64,000 nt of DNA from Chromobacterium haemolyticum DSM 19808 (lineage in GTDB: Bacteria > Pseudomonadota > Gammaproteobacteria > Burkholderiales > Chromobacteriaceae), in NCBI RefSeq assembly GCF_000711885.1, contig NZ_JONK01000025.1, positions 25,894 to 89,893 of the forward strand, written 5' to 3'. The notes under the pieces are model-generated. The model was not told the DNA's origin and made no database searches. It saw nothing but the letters and a program-made list of their open reading frames with translations. Positions 1 through 8,873 of this stretch are shown here, in pieces (position 1 is the stretch's first letter; every line of letters begins with the position of its first letter). The position numbers and the translations under genes are program-made.

Positions 1-170
1 CCGGGCAGCTCGCGCAGCGCCATGAAGCGCCGTGCCCAGGGATCGTCCGCCGGCGCAATGCGCTGCACCGCGTCCAACACCGAACCCGACACCGCCAGCA
101 AAATCCGGGAGTGGGTTTCAACATACTGATAGCTCGGCAGAATCCGCTCCGCCAACGCAAAACGCTCCAT
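1..170 (-). CDS. N-terminal fragment of an unidentified protein, running off the window
   Basis: An ATG at 170 is preceded by AAGGA and opens a frame that stays open to the left edge. About 56 residues are visible, beginning MERFALAERILPSYQY and including DDPWARRFMALRELPG. The last segment resembles proteins of the DUF2867/SRPBCC type that carry an ALRE-x-PG stretch, but too little is present to name it. It lies 36 bases downstream of the rRNA methyltransferase gene on the same strand and could be co-transcribed with it. Confidence 0.55.
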   Translation of the reverse strand, partial: MERFALAERILPSYQYVETHSRILLAVSGSVLDAVQRIAPADDPWARRFMALRELP

Positions 171-206
171 CCGTCCTTCTCCGTTTCCGGCGGCGAGCGG
201 CGAGTC

Positions 207-1007
207 TCAACCGGCCGCCACTTCCAGCTGCCGCACCCGCTCGAATAAGCACACCGTCGCCGCCATCGCCACATTCAGCGATTCCGCATGGCCCGGCATC
301 GGAATCCTCACCCGCGCATCAGCCAGGGCCAGCGCCTCGGCGCTGACGCCGGCGCCCTCGTTGCCAAACACGAAAGCCACCGGCCCGCGCAAATCCTGCG
401 CGTACAGCGAGGTGGAGCCCTCCAGATGAGTCACTAGCTTGCGGCCGTCGTAGCTCGCCAGCTCCGTGCACAAATCGGCTTGTTCATGGATGTTCAACAC
501 GAAGTGCGCGCCCATGCCGGCGCGAAGCACCTTGGGCGAATACACATCGACGCAGCCCTTGGAGAGCGCCACATCGCGGACCCCCGCCGCGGCCGCGCAG
601 CGCAAGATGGTGCCCAGATTGCCCGGATCCTGTATATCCTCCAGCATCACCCGGGACGCGCCCGCCGGGCTGGGGCGCGGCTGCGGCCGTGGGCACAAGG
701 CCAGCAACTCCCCGGCGGTAGCCAGTGCCGTGGCCTTGGCGAGCACTGTTTCCGGCACCGTGATCACGACAGTCGGCGCGCTCAAACGCCGCAATAAGGC
801 TTGCACCTCCGGATGCGCTGCCGCCGCCTCGTTGAGATACACCCGCTCGGGCACGATGCCGGCGTCCAGACAGGACTCGGTCAGATGAATGCCCTCCAGC
901 AACATCGCTTGTTGCTTGCGGCGTTCGCGCGGGCTCTGCGCCAAGCGCGCCAATTGCTTGATTTCGTCGTTATGGGCGGAGGTGATGGTTTTGCTGATGT
1001 ACGACAT
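207..1007 (-). CDS. TrmH/SpoU-family RNA 2'-O-ribose methyltransferase
   Basis: 266 residues. The three SpoU signature motifs are in order: LEDIQDPGNLGTILR (about residue 122, with the conserved Asn and Arg), FVFGNEGAGVS (about 213, with the conserved Glu) and IPMPGHAESLNVAMA (about 237). The N-terminal ~100 residues fit the L30e-like substrate-binding domain of the RlmB/TrmH_2 group. Known role of the family: transfer of methyl from S-adenosylmethionine to a ribose 2'-OH in rRNA or tRNA. The exact nucleotide target cannot be read from the sequence. It starts 5 bases after the HDOD gene stops, so the two are probably one transcript. Confidence 0.9.
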   Translation of the reverse strand: MSYISKTITSAHNDEIKQLARLAQSPRERRKQQAMLLEGIHLTESCLDAGIVPERVYLNEAAAAHPEVQALLRRLSAPTVVITVPETVLAKATALATAGELLALCPRPQPRPSPAGASRVMLEDIQDPGNLGTILRCAAAAGVRDVALSKGCVDVYSPKVLRAGMGAHFVLNIHEQADLCTELASYDGRKLVTHLEGSTSLYAQDLRGPVAFVFGNEGAGVSAEALALADARVRIPMPGHAESLNVAMAATVCLFERVRQLEVAAG

Positions 1008-1012
1008 GTGTC

Positions 1013-2338
1013 CTATTGCGGCAGCAGGGTCAGGCGCGCCACTAAATCCTTGAATCGGTGATAACTGTCCTCGTCGATCGCCTGGCCGCTATGGCCGTTG
1101 TCGACATAGAACACGCCGGACAGCGCGTGCCCGACAAACAGGGTGATCAGGGCGAATTCATTGTCCCCGACATGCTCGAAAAACAGATCCTCGTAGCGCC
1201 GCTCCAACTGCTGGCGCACCGAGGCCGGCGCGTGAAAACTTTGCGGCTTGCTGGTCAACACCGCGAAGAAGGAACCCGGCTCCAGCCCCAAGGACAGCTT
1301 GCGCAACGGGTGGCTATCGCCCAAGCCCAACTGATAACGCAGTTTCAACGCATGCGCGTCCTGATCATAGCGGTAATACAGTACCCGCTCGAACTTGAGG
1401 TCGTTGGCCAGGTGGCGGATGGATTCGCGTATCGCCTTCTCCATCTGCTCGACGTCGCTCAAAGCGGCGGTTTTCTGCAAACTCGGGCGCTTATACTCGC
1501 CTTCCAGCATCAACAGGCTGCGCACCGGGTACGTATAACCCACCGCCCTGGGGTGGCGCGCCACCGACAAAGCCGCGTGCACCACCGCCTGATGCGCCAG
1601 ATACGGCGCGCAGCCTATCAACTTGGCCGCGGCCTCCACCCCCACCTGCCAGGTGCTGCGCCAAGTGCCCTGCTCCAAAGAGTTGGCGGTGGCCATCGCC
1701 AGGCGCAGCAACTGGCGGCGCTTGGTCGGGCTGCCCGGCCCCAGCAAGGCGTTCAGGCCGGTCGGCAAAGGCATCAGCTTGATGAATTGCTCCAGCACCT
1801 GAGCGTAATCGCAATCGAAGGCGTTGGACATTTCCTGCAGCAGCGGGCGGTCCGGCAACTGATTGCGCTGCATCATGAACAAGCAGGCGGGCAGATTGTA
1901 CAGCAAGGCGGCCACGAAACAGTCCTCCACCTTGTGATCGCCCTGCAAAGAGAGCCACTCCTTGATCAGCAAGGCCGCCACCCGGGAGCGGCCCAGCCAA
2001 TCCTCCACGGCCTCCAACACCTCCACGTCCAGCTTGTCCGGCACCGCTTCCAGCGCCGCGACGCGGCCAAAGCGGTTGGTGACCGCCTCCAGCCCCATCA
2101 GCAGCAGCGTCTGCTCCACCGAGGGGATGCTCTCATTGCGTTGCAAGGCGCGCGAACCGCCCACCACTCGGACCAAGTCCAACAGCAGGAAGGGATCGGA
2201 CAAACAGAGATTGGCAAGGTCGGTGAAATTGATCAGATCGCTGTGGCGAGCGCAGATGTCCTTCAGCTCGCCCAGCGTATTGGGCAGAATCGGCCAGCGC
2301 CGTTCGGCGATGGACTTGATCCAGTTAGCAAGCTCCAT
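1013..2338 (-). CDS. HDOD domain protein with C-terminal GAF-like domain
   Basis: 441 residues. Residues ~15-230 have the HDOD pattern, including LPNTLGELKDICAR near the start and the LLMGLEAVTNRFGR helix; HDOD domains resemble HD phosphohydrolases but lack the catalytic metal site. Residues ~290-440 (LKFERVLYYRYDQD to GVFYVDNGHSG) look like a GAF sensor domain. Proteins of this architecture are signalling or regulatory adaptors in many proteobacteria; no specific partner can be read here. The start overlaps the end of the upstream methyltransferase gene by 14 bases, indicating translational coupling. Confidence 0.8.
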   Translation of the reverse strand: MELANWIKSIAERRWPILPNTLGELKDICARHSDLINFTDLANLCLSDPFLLLDLVRVVGGSRALQRNESIPSVEQTLLLMGLEAVTNRFGRVAALEAVPDKLDVEVLEAVEDWLGRSRVAALLIKEWLSLQGDHKVEDCFVAALLYNLPACLFMMQRNQLPDRPLLQEMSNAFDCDYAQVLEQFIKLMPLPTGLNALLGPGSPTKRRQLLRLAMATANSLEQGTWRSTWQVGVEAAAKLIGCAPYLAHQAVVHAALSVARHPRAVGYTYPVRSLLMLEGEYKRPSLQKTAALSDVEQMEKAIRESIRHLANDLKFERVLYYRYDQDAHALKLRYQLGLGDSHPLRKLSLGLEPGSFFAVLTSKPQSFHAPASVRQQLERRYEDLFFEHVGDNEFALITLFVGHALSGVFYVDNGHSGQAIDEDSYHRFKDLVARLTLLPQ

Positions 2339-3068
2339 GAGGGTGGCGCCAGATCAGTAGTTCGGTTTGCAAAGCGCCTCCCAGCGGGATGCGTTCATCG
2401 GGTTCGACATCGGGAACGGCGAAAGTATTGCTGACCAGCAGGCTGCCGGGCCGTCCCTCAGCCACAAACTTGCGCCAGACGCGCGCCATCGGCTCCGGGG
2501 ACAGAAACACATAGACCGCATCGTACTCTCCCCACGGCTCCCGCCAAAAACTGCGGCAGGAGAACTCCAACCGCCGCGGCCGCCGGGCCAACCACCAGCG
2601 CGCGCGGGCCAACAGCCAACTGCCCCAGGCGCTTTCCAGCGCCCTCACCCGGAGATCCGGCCGCAACCGGCACAGCCAGACCGCCAGCCTGCCGTCGCCG
2701 CAGCCGGCTTCCAGCAAGGCGGCCCGCCCCGGCAGGAGCTCGGCCAGGCGCTCCGCCGCCTGGGCCGAGGAGCGATACAAGGGCACACGCTCCAGCACGG
2801 CGTTGCGGCCCAGCGCGAAAGTCAGCGCCAACCCCAGCAAATACACCCAGGACGGCAAAGCCGCCTGATGCATCAAGGCCAGCGCGGGCACAAACAAGCC
2901 GTGCAGCAAGCGCTGCCAGCCGGGCAAACGCATGAAAATGGCCAAGGCCGCCGCGCACAGGCCTTGCAGGATCGCCCAACCCAGGGGCTGGGCGGCGGGC
3001 GCGACGAAAAACATCGCCGCCAACGCAGCCAGCAGTTGCAGGCCAAGATGACGCAAGCGGCTCAACAA
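2325..3068 (-). CDS. Class I SAM-dependent methyltransferase with N-terminal membrane segments
   Basis: 247 residues from a TTG codon; no in-frame ATG lies upstream, so the start is uncertain. Residues ~5-90 are hydrophobic, with three to four likely transmembrane segments. They are followed by a Rossmann methyltransferase core whose motif I is LLEAGCGDGRLAVWLC (~residue 120) and a post-motif YDAVYVFLSPEPM. Membrane-anchored methyltransferases of this layout are common and usually uncharacterised, and the substrate is unknown. It begins 19 bases after motB stops and overlaps the HDOD gene, so it probably reads through from the motAB transcript. Confidence 0.7.
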   Translation of the reverse strand: MLSRLRHLGLQLLAALAAMFFVAPAAQPLGWAILQGLCAAALAIFMRLPGWQRLLHGLFVPALALMHQAALPSWVYLLGLALTFALGRNAVLERVPLYRSSAQAAERLAELLPGRAALLEAGCGDGRLAVWLCRLRPDLRVRALESAWGSWLLARARWWLARRPRRLEFSCRSFWREPWGEYDAVYVFLSPEPMARVWRKFVAEGRPGSLLVSNTFAVPDVEPDERIPLGGALQTELLIWRHPHGAC

Positions 3069-3087
3069 GGCAACGCTCGCATCAGGA

Positions 3088-4017
3088 TTATTTGGCCGGC
3101 GTTTCCGCCGGCGCGGCGGCTGGCTCGGCCCCGCTTTCCGCGGGCCCGCCGATCACTTCCTGGTTCATCTGCGGCTTGTAGCCGTCGTTGAGGATATTGC
3201 TCTCCGCTTCCTTGTTCAGCACCACAATGGCGATGCGCCGGTTTTCCGGGCTGAACACATTGGTTTTGACCAAGGGGTTGGCCGAAGACAGGCCCACCAC
3301 GCGCAACACCTTGTTGTCCTGCAGGCCGCCGGCCACCAGTTCGCGCCGCGCCGCGTTGGCCCGGTCCGCGGACAGCTCCCAGTTGCTGTAACCGCCCTGG
3401 CCGCTGCCAAAGGGCTTGGCGTCGGTATGGCCGGAGATGCTGATCTTGTTCGGCATCATGTTCAGCTCTTTAGCCAGTTGCTGCAGCAACACGCGAGTAT
3501 GCGGCAGCATGCGCGAGCTGCCGGAGTCGAACATCGAGCGGTTCTGCTCATCGACGATCTGGATCTTCAACCCGTCCGGGGTGATCTCTAGCTTGAGTTG
3601 ATTCTTGTACTCCTTGAGCAGTTCGCTGTGATCCACCGTGCTCTGGATCTTGTTCTGCAACTGCTCCATCGCCACTTTTTCCTGCTGCTTGCGCATGATC
3701 TCGTCCTGCGGCGAGCCCGACTTGTTGACCTGGCCGGTCTGTTTGGTCAAATCGTTGCCGCCGCCCTTGATCACGGAGGTGGCGTCGCCGGCGCCGGCGC
3801 CGCCGGACAGCGCCACTTTCAGCGGCGTCTTGAAGTATTCGGCGATGCCGTTCAGCGTGCCCTGCGAGGCCGAACCCAGCAGCCACATCAGCAGGAAGAA
3901 GGCCATCATCGCGGTCACGAAGTCGGCGTAGGCAATCTTCCAGGCCCCGCCATGGTGGCCGTGGCCCCCCTTCTTGATGCGTTTGACGATAATGGGCCGT
4001 TGCGATTCGTCAGCCAT
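3088..4017 (-). CDS. motB: Flagellar motor stator protein MotB
   Basis: 309 residues. The N terminus has a short basic cytoplasmic tail, then one transmembrane helix (~25-48) containing Asp32 in YADFVTAMMAFFLLMW, the proton-binding Asp of MotB. The C-terminal half carries an OmpA-like peptidoglycan-binding domain (ISGHTDAKPFG, then WELSADRANAARREL). It forms the proton-driven MotA-MotB stator anchored to the cell wall. It follows motA by 14 bases in the usual motA-motB order. The last ~40 residues are Ala/Pro/Glu-rich and probably disordered. Confidence 0.97.
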   Translation of the reverse strand: MADESQRPIIVKRIKKGGHGHHGGAWKIAYADFVTAMMAFFLLMWLLGSASQGTLNGIAEYFKTPLKVALSGGAGAGDATSVIKGGGNDLTKQTGQVNKSGSPQDEIMRKQQEKVAMEQLQNKIQSTVDHSELLKEYKNQLKLEITPDGLKIQIVDEQNRSMFDSGSSRMLPHTRVLLQQLAKELNMMPNKISISGHTDAKPFGSGQGGYSNWELSADRANAARRELVAGGLQDNKVLRVVGLSSANPLVKTNVFSPENRRIAIVVLNKEAESNILNDGYKPQMNQEVIGGPAESGAEPAAAPAETPAK

Positions 4018-4031
4018 GATCGCGCCCCCGC

Positions 4032-4889
4032 TTATTTCTTCGCCTGTTTCACATGATCTTCCAGTTCCTTGAAGGACGGACGATCATGCGAAGCCAAGAC
4101 TTTGCGGCCAAATTCCACCGCCACTTGCGGCGCGTAGCCGTTGAGGCTGGCCAGAATAGTCACCTTGATGGTCTGGTACACCCGGGTGCCGTCTCCCAGT
4201 TTGTGCTCCAGAATGGTGGCCAGCGGGCCGACAAAGCCGTAAGCCAGCAAAATACCGAGGAAGGTGCCCACCAACGCGTGGGCGATCAGCATCCCCAGTT
4301 CGGACGGCGGCGCGCCCACAGACTCCATGGTGTGCACCACCCCCATGACCGCCGCCACAATACCAAAGGCCGGCAGGCCGTCGGCCAGGCCTTTAACCGC
4401 GTTGACGGGCACTTCGCCTTCGTGATGGTGGGTTTCGATCTCCACATCCATCAGGTTCTCGATTTCGAAGGCGTTGAGGTTGCCGCCCACCATCAGGCGC
4501 AGATAGTCACAGATGAACTCCACGACATGGTGGTCGTGCAGAACGGTGGTGTATTTGGAAAAGACAGGACTGGCTTCCGGATTCTCGACGTCGGCCTCGA
4601 TGGACATCAGGCCTTCCTTGCGCACCTTGGTCAGAATCTCGAACAGCAGCGAGAACAACTCCATGTAAAAGGCCTTGCTGTAAGGCGAGCCCTTGAACAC
4701 GGTGGGGAAAGCCTTCATCGTGGCCTTGAGCGGCGCGCCGCCGTTGGCCACCACGAAAGCGCCGAGCGCGGCGCCCGCGATCATCACCACCTCCAGCGGC
4801 TGCATCAACGCGGCGAGGTGCCCCCCCGCAGCGACGAATCCCCCCAGCACGGAGCCAAGAATAATGAGGTACCCGATTCCGACGAACAT
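4032..4889 (-). CDS. motA: Flagellar motor stator protein MotA
   Basis: 285 residues, full length for MotA, with four hydrophobic helices. Residues known to matter in the E. coli protein fall at the same numbers: Arg90 and Glu98 in the cytoplasmic loop (torque contacts with FliG) and Pro173 in GLPAFGIVAAVMGVVH (proton channel). It pairs with the downstream motB. The region upstream (4890-5182) has no gene; it holds two hairpins with minus-strand T-runs, the nearer one about 75 bases from the motA start, so motA probably has its own promoter inside the last ~75 bases. Confidence 0.97.
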   Translation of the reverse strand: MFVGIGYLIILGSVLGGFVAAGGHLAALMQPLEVVMIAGAALGAFVVANGGAPLKATMKAFPTVFKGSPYSKAFYMELFSLLFEILTKVRKEGLMSIEADVENPEASPVFSKYTTVLHDHHVVEFICDYLRLMVGGNLNAFEIENLMDVEIETHHHEGEVPVNAVKGLADGLPAFGIVAAVMGVVHTMESVGAPPSELGMLIAHALVGTFLGILLAYGFVGPLATILEHKLGDGTRVYQTIKVTILASLNGYAPQVAVEFGRKVLASHDRPSFKELEDHVKQAKK

Positions 4890-4965
4890 GCGTCAAGTCC
4901 TGTCTTTGTGATTTTTCGGATCGCTGCGATTTCCATTACAGCACGACTTTTATTCTATTCATAAT

Positions 4966-4998
4966 AGAAAAAGCGGATTGAATTGTATCAACCCGCTT
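4966..4998 (-). terminator. Hairpin with T-run on minus strand, upstream of motA
   Basis: 11-base arms 4971-4981 and 4988-4998 (one G-T type mismatch, 6-base loop) with five A on the plus strand just left of the stem, that is, a T-run after the stem on the minus strand. It could be a back-up terminator for the spuABC transcript or an attenuator in the motA leader. Confidence 0.5.
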
Positions 4999-5125
4999 TC
5001 CCAGCTGCAAAAAACATGGAGGGTGATATTCACTAGCGCTGAAAAATGACGAAACCAAGTCGAGACACCGCCTTTAAACCACTAAGACAAAGTCATTTTC
5101 AGGCAAGCACCCGCCAAGCGCCGCA

Positions 5126-5156
5126 AGAAAAAAGCCGGAGCTTACCGCTCCGGCTT
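5126..5156 (-). terminator. Rho-independent terminator after spuC
   Basis: Perfect 10-bp stem AAGCCGGAGC/GCTCCGGCTT (5132-5141 and 5147-5156, 5-base loop) followed on the minus strand by a T-run. It lies 27 bases beyond the spuC stop codon and fits the end of the ald/spuABC transcript. Confidence 0.85.
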
Positions 5157-5182
5157 GATGCCAGCGCATGCGCGAACCCGGC

Positions 5183-6565
5183 TCAGACAAGGCCGCTGTC
5201 CTTCAGCTTGCGTTCGAATGTCTCCATGCAACGCGCGGCCACGCCCAGCATTTCATCGATTTCAGCCTTGCTGATCACCAGCGGCGGCGCGGACACGATG
5301 TGGTCGCCGCAGGCTCGCATGATCAGGTTGTTGCTGAAGAAAATGTCGCGGCACATCAGGCCGACGTCGCCGAACTCCGGGAACAGCTCGCGCTTGCTCT
5401 TGTCCTTGACCAGGGTGAACGCCTGGATCAGGCCGACGCCGCGCACATCGTCCACGTGCTCGAACTGGCTAAAGGTCTCGCGCCAGCGCTTCTGCATATA
5501 GGGACCGGTTTCGTTCTTGACGCGGTCGATGATGCCTTCGTCGCGCAGGAGTTCGATATTGACGCGCGCCACCGCGCTGGCCACAGGGTGGCCGGAGTAG
5601 GTGAAGCCGTGGTTGAAATCGCCGCCGGCGATCAAACCCTGGGCCACGCGTTCGCCCACGAACACCGCGCCGATGGGCAGATAACCGGAAGACAAGCCCT
5701 TGGCGGTGGTGAAAATGTCCGGGCGGAAGCCGAAGTGTTCAAAGCCGAACCATTCGCCGGTGCGGCCAAAGCCGCAGATCACTTCGTCGGCCACCAACAG
5801 CACATCGTATTTGCGGCAGATGCGCTCCACTTCCGGCCAGTAAGTGGCCGGCGGAATGATCACGCCGCCGGCGCCCTGGATGGGTTCGCCCACGAAAGCG
5901 GCCACTTTTTCCGGACCGATTTCCAGAATCTTCTCTTCCACCCAGCGCGCGGCCACCACGCCGAACTCGTCCGGGCTCAGATCTTTGCCGTATTTGTACC
6001 ACCACGGCTGCTCAACGTGGGCCATGCCCGGAATCGGCAGGTCGCCCTGCTCGTGCATATACTTCATGCCACCCAGGCTGGAACCGCCGATGGTGGAGCC
6101 GTGATAACCGTTCCAGCGGCCAATTAGCGTCTTCTTGTCCTTCTTGCCTTGCACGTCCCAGTAATGGCGCACCATGCGTATCATGGTGTCCACCGCCTCG
6201 GAGCCGGAGTTGGTGTAGAACACATGTTCGTAGCCGGCCGGCGTCACTTGCGCCAGCAGGTGGGACAGCTCCACCACGGCCGGGTGGGTGGTCTTGAAGA
6301 AGGTGTTGTAGAAGGGCAGTTCGTCCATCTGGCTCTTGGCCACCTCGGACAGTTCCTTGCGGCCGTAGCCGATATTGACGCACCACAGGCCGGCCATGCC
6401 GTCGATGATCTTATTGCCCTCGGAATCCCACAGGTAAATCCCCTCGCTGCGAGTCATCACCCGCGCGCCCTGCTGGTTCAACGATTGGGTATCGGTAAAC
6501 GGATGCAGATGATGCGCGGCATCCAGTTGGCGCCATTGTTCGGTCGTGCGTTGTTGATTCTGCAT
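5183..6565 (-). CDS. spuC: Putrescine/polyamine:pyruvate aminotransferase (class III PLP)
   Basis: 460 residues from the ATG at 6565, which has GGAAG 5 bases upstream; a longer in-frame start at 6628 lacks this. PLP-binding Lys289 lies in FTTAKGLSSGYLPIG and the cofactor Asp260 in LVADEVICGFGR. It matches the class III omega-aminotransferases of the SpuC type that move the amino group of putrescine or other diamines to pyruvate, giving 4-aminobutyraldehyde and alanine. It is last in a spuA-spuB-spuC order. The nearby alanine dehydrogenase would recycle the alanine to pyruvate. A second, similar aminotransferase is at 56566-57951. Confidence 0.88.
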   Translation of the reverse strand: MQNQQRTTEQWRQLDAAHHLHPFTDTQSLNQQGARVMTRSEGIYLWDSEGNKIIDGMAGLWCVNIGYGRKELSEVAKSQMDELPFYNTFFKTTHPAVVELSHLLAQVTPAGYEHVFYTNSGSEAVDTMIRMVRHYWDVQGKKDKKTLIGRWNGYHGSTIGGSSLGGMKYMHEQGDLPIPGMAHVEQPWWYKYGKDLSPDEFGVVAARWVEEKILEIGPEKVAAFVGEPIQGAGGVIIPPATYWPEVERICRKYDVLLVADEVICGFGRTGEWFGFEHFGFRPDIFTTAKGLSSGYLPIGAVFVGERVAQGLIAGGDFNHGFTYSGHPVASAVARVNIELLRDEGIIDRVKNETGPYMQKRWRETFSQFEHVDDVRGVGLIQAFTLVKDKSKRELFPEFGDVGLMCRDIFFSNNLIMRACGDHIVSAPPLVISKAEIDEMLGVAARCMETFERKLKDSGLV

Positions 6566-6703
6566 AGGACTTCCTTCCAGTATTCTCCAACGGGGCGTAG
6601 ATGTTCTCTGCCGCCCCTCCTTCGCCATTGGCGTATTTTCAGTGCTTATCCTGGCTGTCCGGGCTGATTCTAACGGACAAATCAGCCCAATGTCATAGCT
6701 AAA

Positions 6704-8038
6704 TCACACGTGCAGCAGCAGGAACTTGCGCTCCCACGGGCTGATCACGCGGAAGTATTCGGAGAACTCCTTCTCCTTCATCCCCACGTACATGCTGACG
6801 AAGCGTTCGCCCAGCACCTCGGCCATTTCCTTGCAGGAAGCCAGTTGCTCCAGGGACTCCTCCGAGGAGTTGGGGAACTGGTAAGGCAGCTCATACGCGT
6901 CCGTCTGGCGCGGCTCGCTGGGTTGCAGCTTGTTGATGATGCCCAGGTAACCGCAGGCCAGCGTCGCGGCCATGGCGATATAAGGGTTGACGTCCACGCC
7001 GGGCACGCGGTTTTCAATGCGGCGCGCCGCCGGCGAGGAATGCGGCACGCGCAGCCCCACGGTACGGTTGTCGTAACCCCATTCGACGTTGGTCGGCGCC
7101 GCGGTATAGCGCGACAAACGGCGGAATGAGTTCACGTACGGCGCAAACAACGGCATGGACTGGGGCACGTATTTCTGCAGGCCGGCGATGTAGTGGAAGA
7201 ACAGGTCGGACGGGCTGCCGTCTTCATTGGTGAACACATTGCGGCCGGTGTTCTTGTCCACCAGGCTCTGGTGCATGTGCATGGCCGAGCCCGGCTCGTT
7301 TTCCATCGGCTTGGCCATGAAAGTGGCGTACATATTGTGGCGGAACGCCGCCTCGCGCACGGTGCGCTTGAACAGGAACACCTGGTCCGCCAGTTCCAGC
7401 GGGTTGCCGTGCAGGAAGTTGATTTCCATCTGCGCGGTGCCCACTTCGTGAATCAGGGTGTCCACTTCCAGATTCTGCGCGTGGCAGTAATCGTAGATGT
7501 CCTCGAATAACGGGTCGAACTCATTGACCGCATCAATGGAATAAGAACGGCGGCCGAACTCGGCGCGGCCGGTTCGCCCTACCGGCGCGGCCAGCGGGAT
7601 ATCCGGGTCCGGGTTGGGGGACAGCAGGTAGAACTCCATTTCCGGGGCCAGCACCGGCTCCAGACCCATCTCGTCAAACAGGCCGATCACGCGTTTGAGC
7701 ACATTGCGCGGCGCCACGTCCACCGGGCTGCCGTCGGCGCGCTGACAGTCATAGATCAATTGCGCGGTGGGGTCGACGGCCCAGGGCACGAAGCGCAGGG
7801 TGTTCGGGTCCGGGGCCAGCACCATGTCCGGGTCGGTCAGGTCCAGCATGCTGTCGTCGGGGTAGTCCCCGGTCACGGTCTGGATCAGCACGACTTCGGG
7901 CAGGCGCATTTCCGGGTCGGACACGAATTTGTCCTTGGGCACGATCTTGCCGCGCGCCACGCCGGTCATGTCGGGGACGATACACTCGACTTCAGTGATT
8001 CGGTGCTCTCGCAGCCATTCATTGATCTGATGGGTCAT
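6704..8038 (-). CDS. spuB: Glutamine-synthetase-like gamma-glutamylpolyamine synthetase
   Basis: 444 residues, the normal length of PuuA/SpuB/SpuI proteins. It has the glutamine-synthetase fold signatures: EVECIVPDMTGVARGK near the N terminus, APEMEFYLL (metal-binding Glu), GTAQMEINFLHG, and GSAMHMHQSL with the ammonium/ATP-site histidines. PuuA-type enzymes ligate glutamate to putrescine or other polyamines using ATP. It lies 21 bases after spuA and 138 bases before spuC on the same strand, the P. aeruginosa spuABC order. Which amine is preferred cannot be told from sequence. Confidence 0.85.
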   Translation of the reverse strand: MTHQINEWLREHRITEVECIVPDMTGVARGKIVPKDKFVSDPEMRLPEVVLIQTVTGDYPDDSMLDLTDPDMVLAPDPNTLRFVPWAVDPTAQLIYDCQRADGSPVDVAPRNVLKRVIGLFDEMGLEPVLAPEMEFYLLSPNPDPDIPLAAPVGRTGRAEFGRRSYSIDAVNEFDPLFEDIYDYCHAQNLEVDTLIHEVGTAQMEINFLHGNPLELADQVFLFKRTVREAAFRHNMYATFMAKPMENEPGSAMHMHQSLVDKNTGRNVFTNEDGSPSDLFFHYIAGLQKYVPQSMPLFAPYVNSFRRLSRYTAAPTNVEWGYDNRTVGLRVPHSSPAARRIENRVPGVDVNPYIAMAATLACGYLGIINKLQPSEPRQTDAYELPYQFPNSSEESLEQLASCKEMAEVLGERFVSMYVGMKEKEFSEYFRVISPWERKFLLLHV

Positions 8039-8059
8039 GATGTTCTTCCTCTGTGTGTG

Positions 8060-8854
8060 TTATTCCGAGTGGTGACACAAGGTCTCGGTTAATTGCGGCC
8101 CGCGTTGCCGCTGGTTGCGGCGTTGGCGGCAGGCGTCGCCAAATGCCTTGAAGATGGCCATAGACAGCGGGTTGTCCCAGTACTTCCATTCCGGATGCCA
8201 TTGCACGGCGAAGGCGAAGCCCTTGGCGTCGCGCACGCGGTAGGCCTCCACCAGGCCGTCGTCGGCCACCGCCTCGCAGATCAAGCGATCGGACAGCCGC
8301 TTGATGCCCTGCTGGTGCAGGGAATTGACCATGGCGGAGTCCTGGCCGGTCCATTGCCTCAGCAGGCCGTCATCGGCGAAACGCACCGAGTGGGACAAGG
8401 CGTACATCGCGTCCACGTCCGGCGTGTCCGGCTCGCGGTGATCCCGCTTGCCCTCTTCTTCCTGCACGTGCTGGTACAGTTCCCCGCCCATCGCCACGTT
8501 GATTTCCTGAAAGCCGCGGCAGATGCCCAGCAGAGGGATGCCTTGCTCCAGCACCTGCTGGATCAACGGCAAGGTGGTGGCGTCGCGCATCGGGTCGTGC
8601 ATGGTGCCGGGCCGGCTGGGCGCGCCGCCGTAACGGTGCGGTTCGACATTGGACAGCGAGCCTGGCAGCAGCACGCCGTCCACCAGCTCCAGCACGTCCT
8701 TCAGCGCGGTCTTGTCGCCCAGCGCCGGCAGCAACACGGGCACGCCGCCGGCGCCGCCGGCCGCCGCGGCGATGTATTTTTCGCCTGCGGCGTGGAACGG
8801 CAACGGGCCTACCATCTTGATGTCACAGGGTATGCCGATGATAGCTTGCAACAT
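8060..8854 (-). CDS. spuA: Gamma-glutamyl-GABA hydrolase, class I glutamine-amidotransferase fold
   Basis: 264 residues. The catalytic triad is visible: Cys112 in LLGICRGFQEINVAMGG, and His220/Glu222 in VQWHPEWKYW. The GxCRGxQ elbow and N-terminal IGIPCDIK fit PuuD/SpuA hydrolases (peptidase C26) that release GABA or another omega-amino acid from its gamma-glutamyl conjugate. First of the spuABC set; only 19 bases separate it from ald upstream. Cytoplasmic. Confidence 0.87.
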   Translation of the reverse strand: MLQAIIGIPCDIKMVGPLPFHAAGEKYIAAAAGGAGGVPVLLPALGDKTALKDVLELVDGVLLPGSLSNVEPHRYGGAPSRPGTMHDPMRDATTLPLIQQVLEQGIPLLGICRGFQEINVAMGGELYQHVQEEEGKRDHREPDTPDVDAMYALSHSVRFADDGLLRQWTGQDSAMVNSLHQQGIKRLSDRLICEAVADDGLVEAYRVRDAKGFAFAVQWHPEWKYWDNPLSMAIFKAFGDACRQRRNQRQRGPQLTETLCHHSE

Positions 8855-8873
8855 TTCGGATCCTTGATACGGG

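Noticed and set aside
1058..2434. Plus-strand open frame of 458 codons over the HDOD gene
   Set aside because: Its translation is Gln/Arg/His-rich with no recognisable domain and mirrors the GC-skewed antisense of the HDOD gene.
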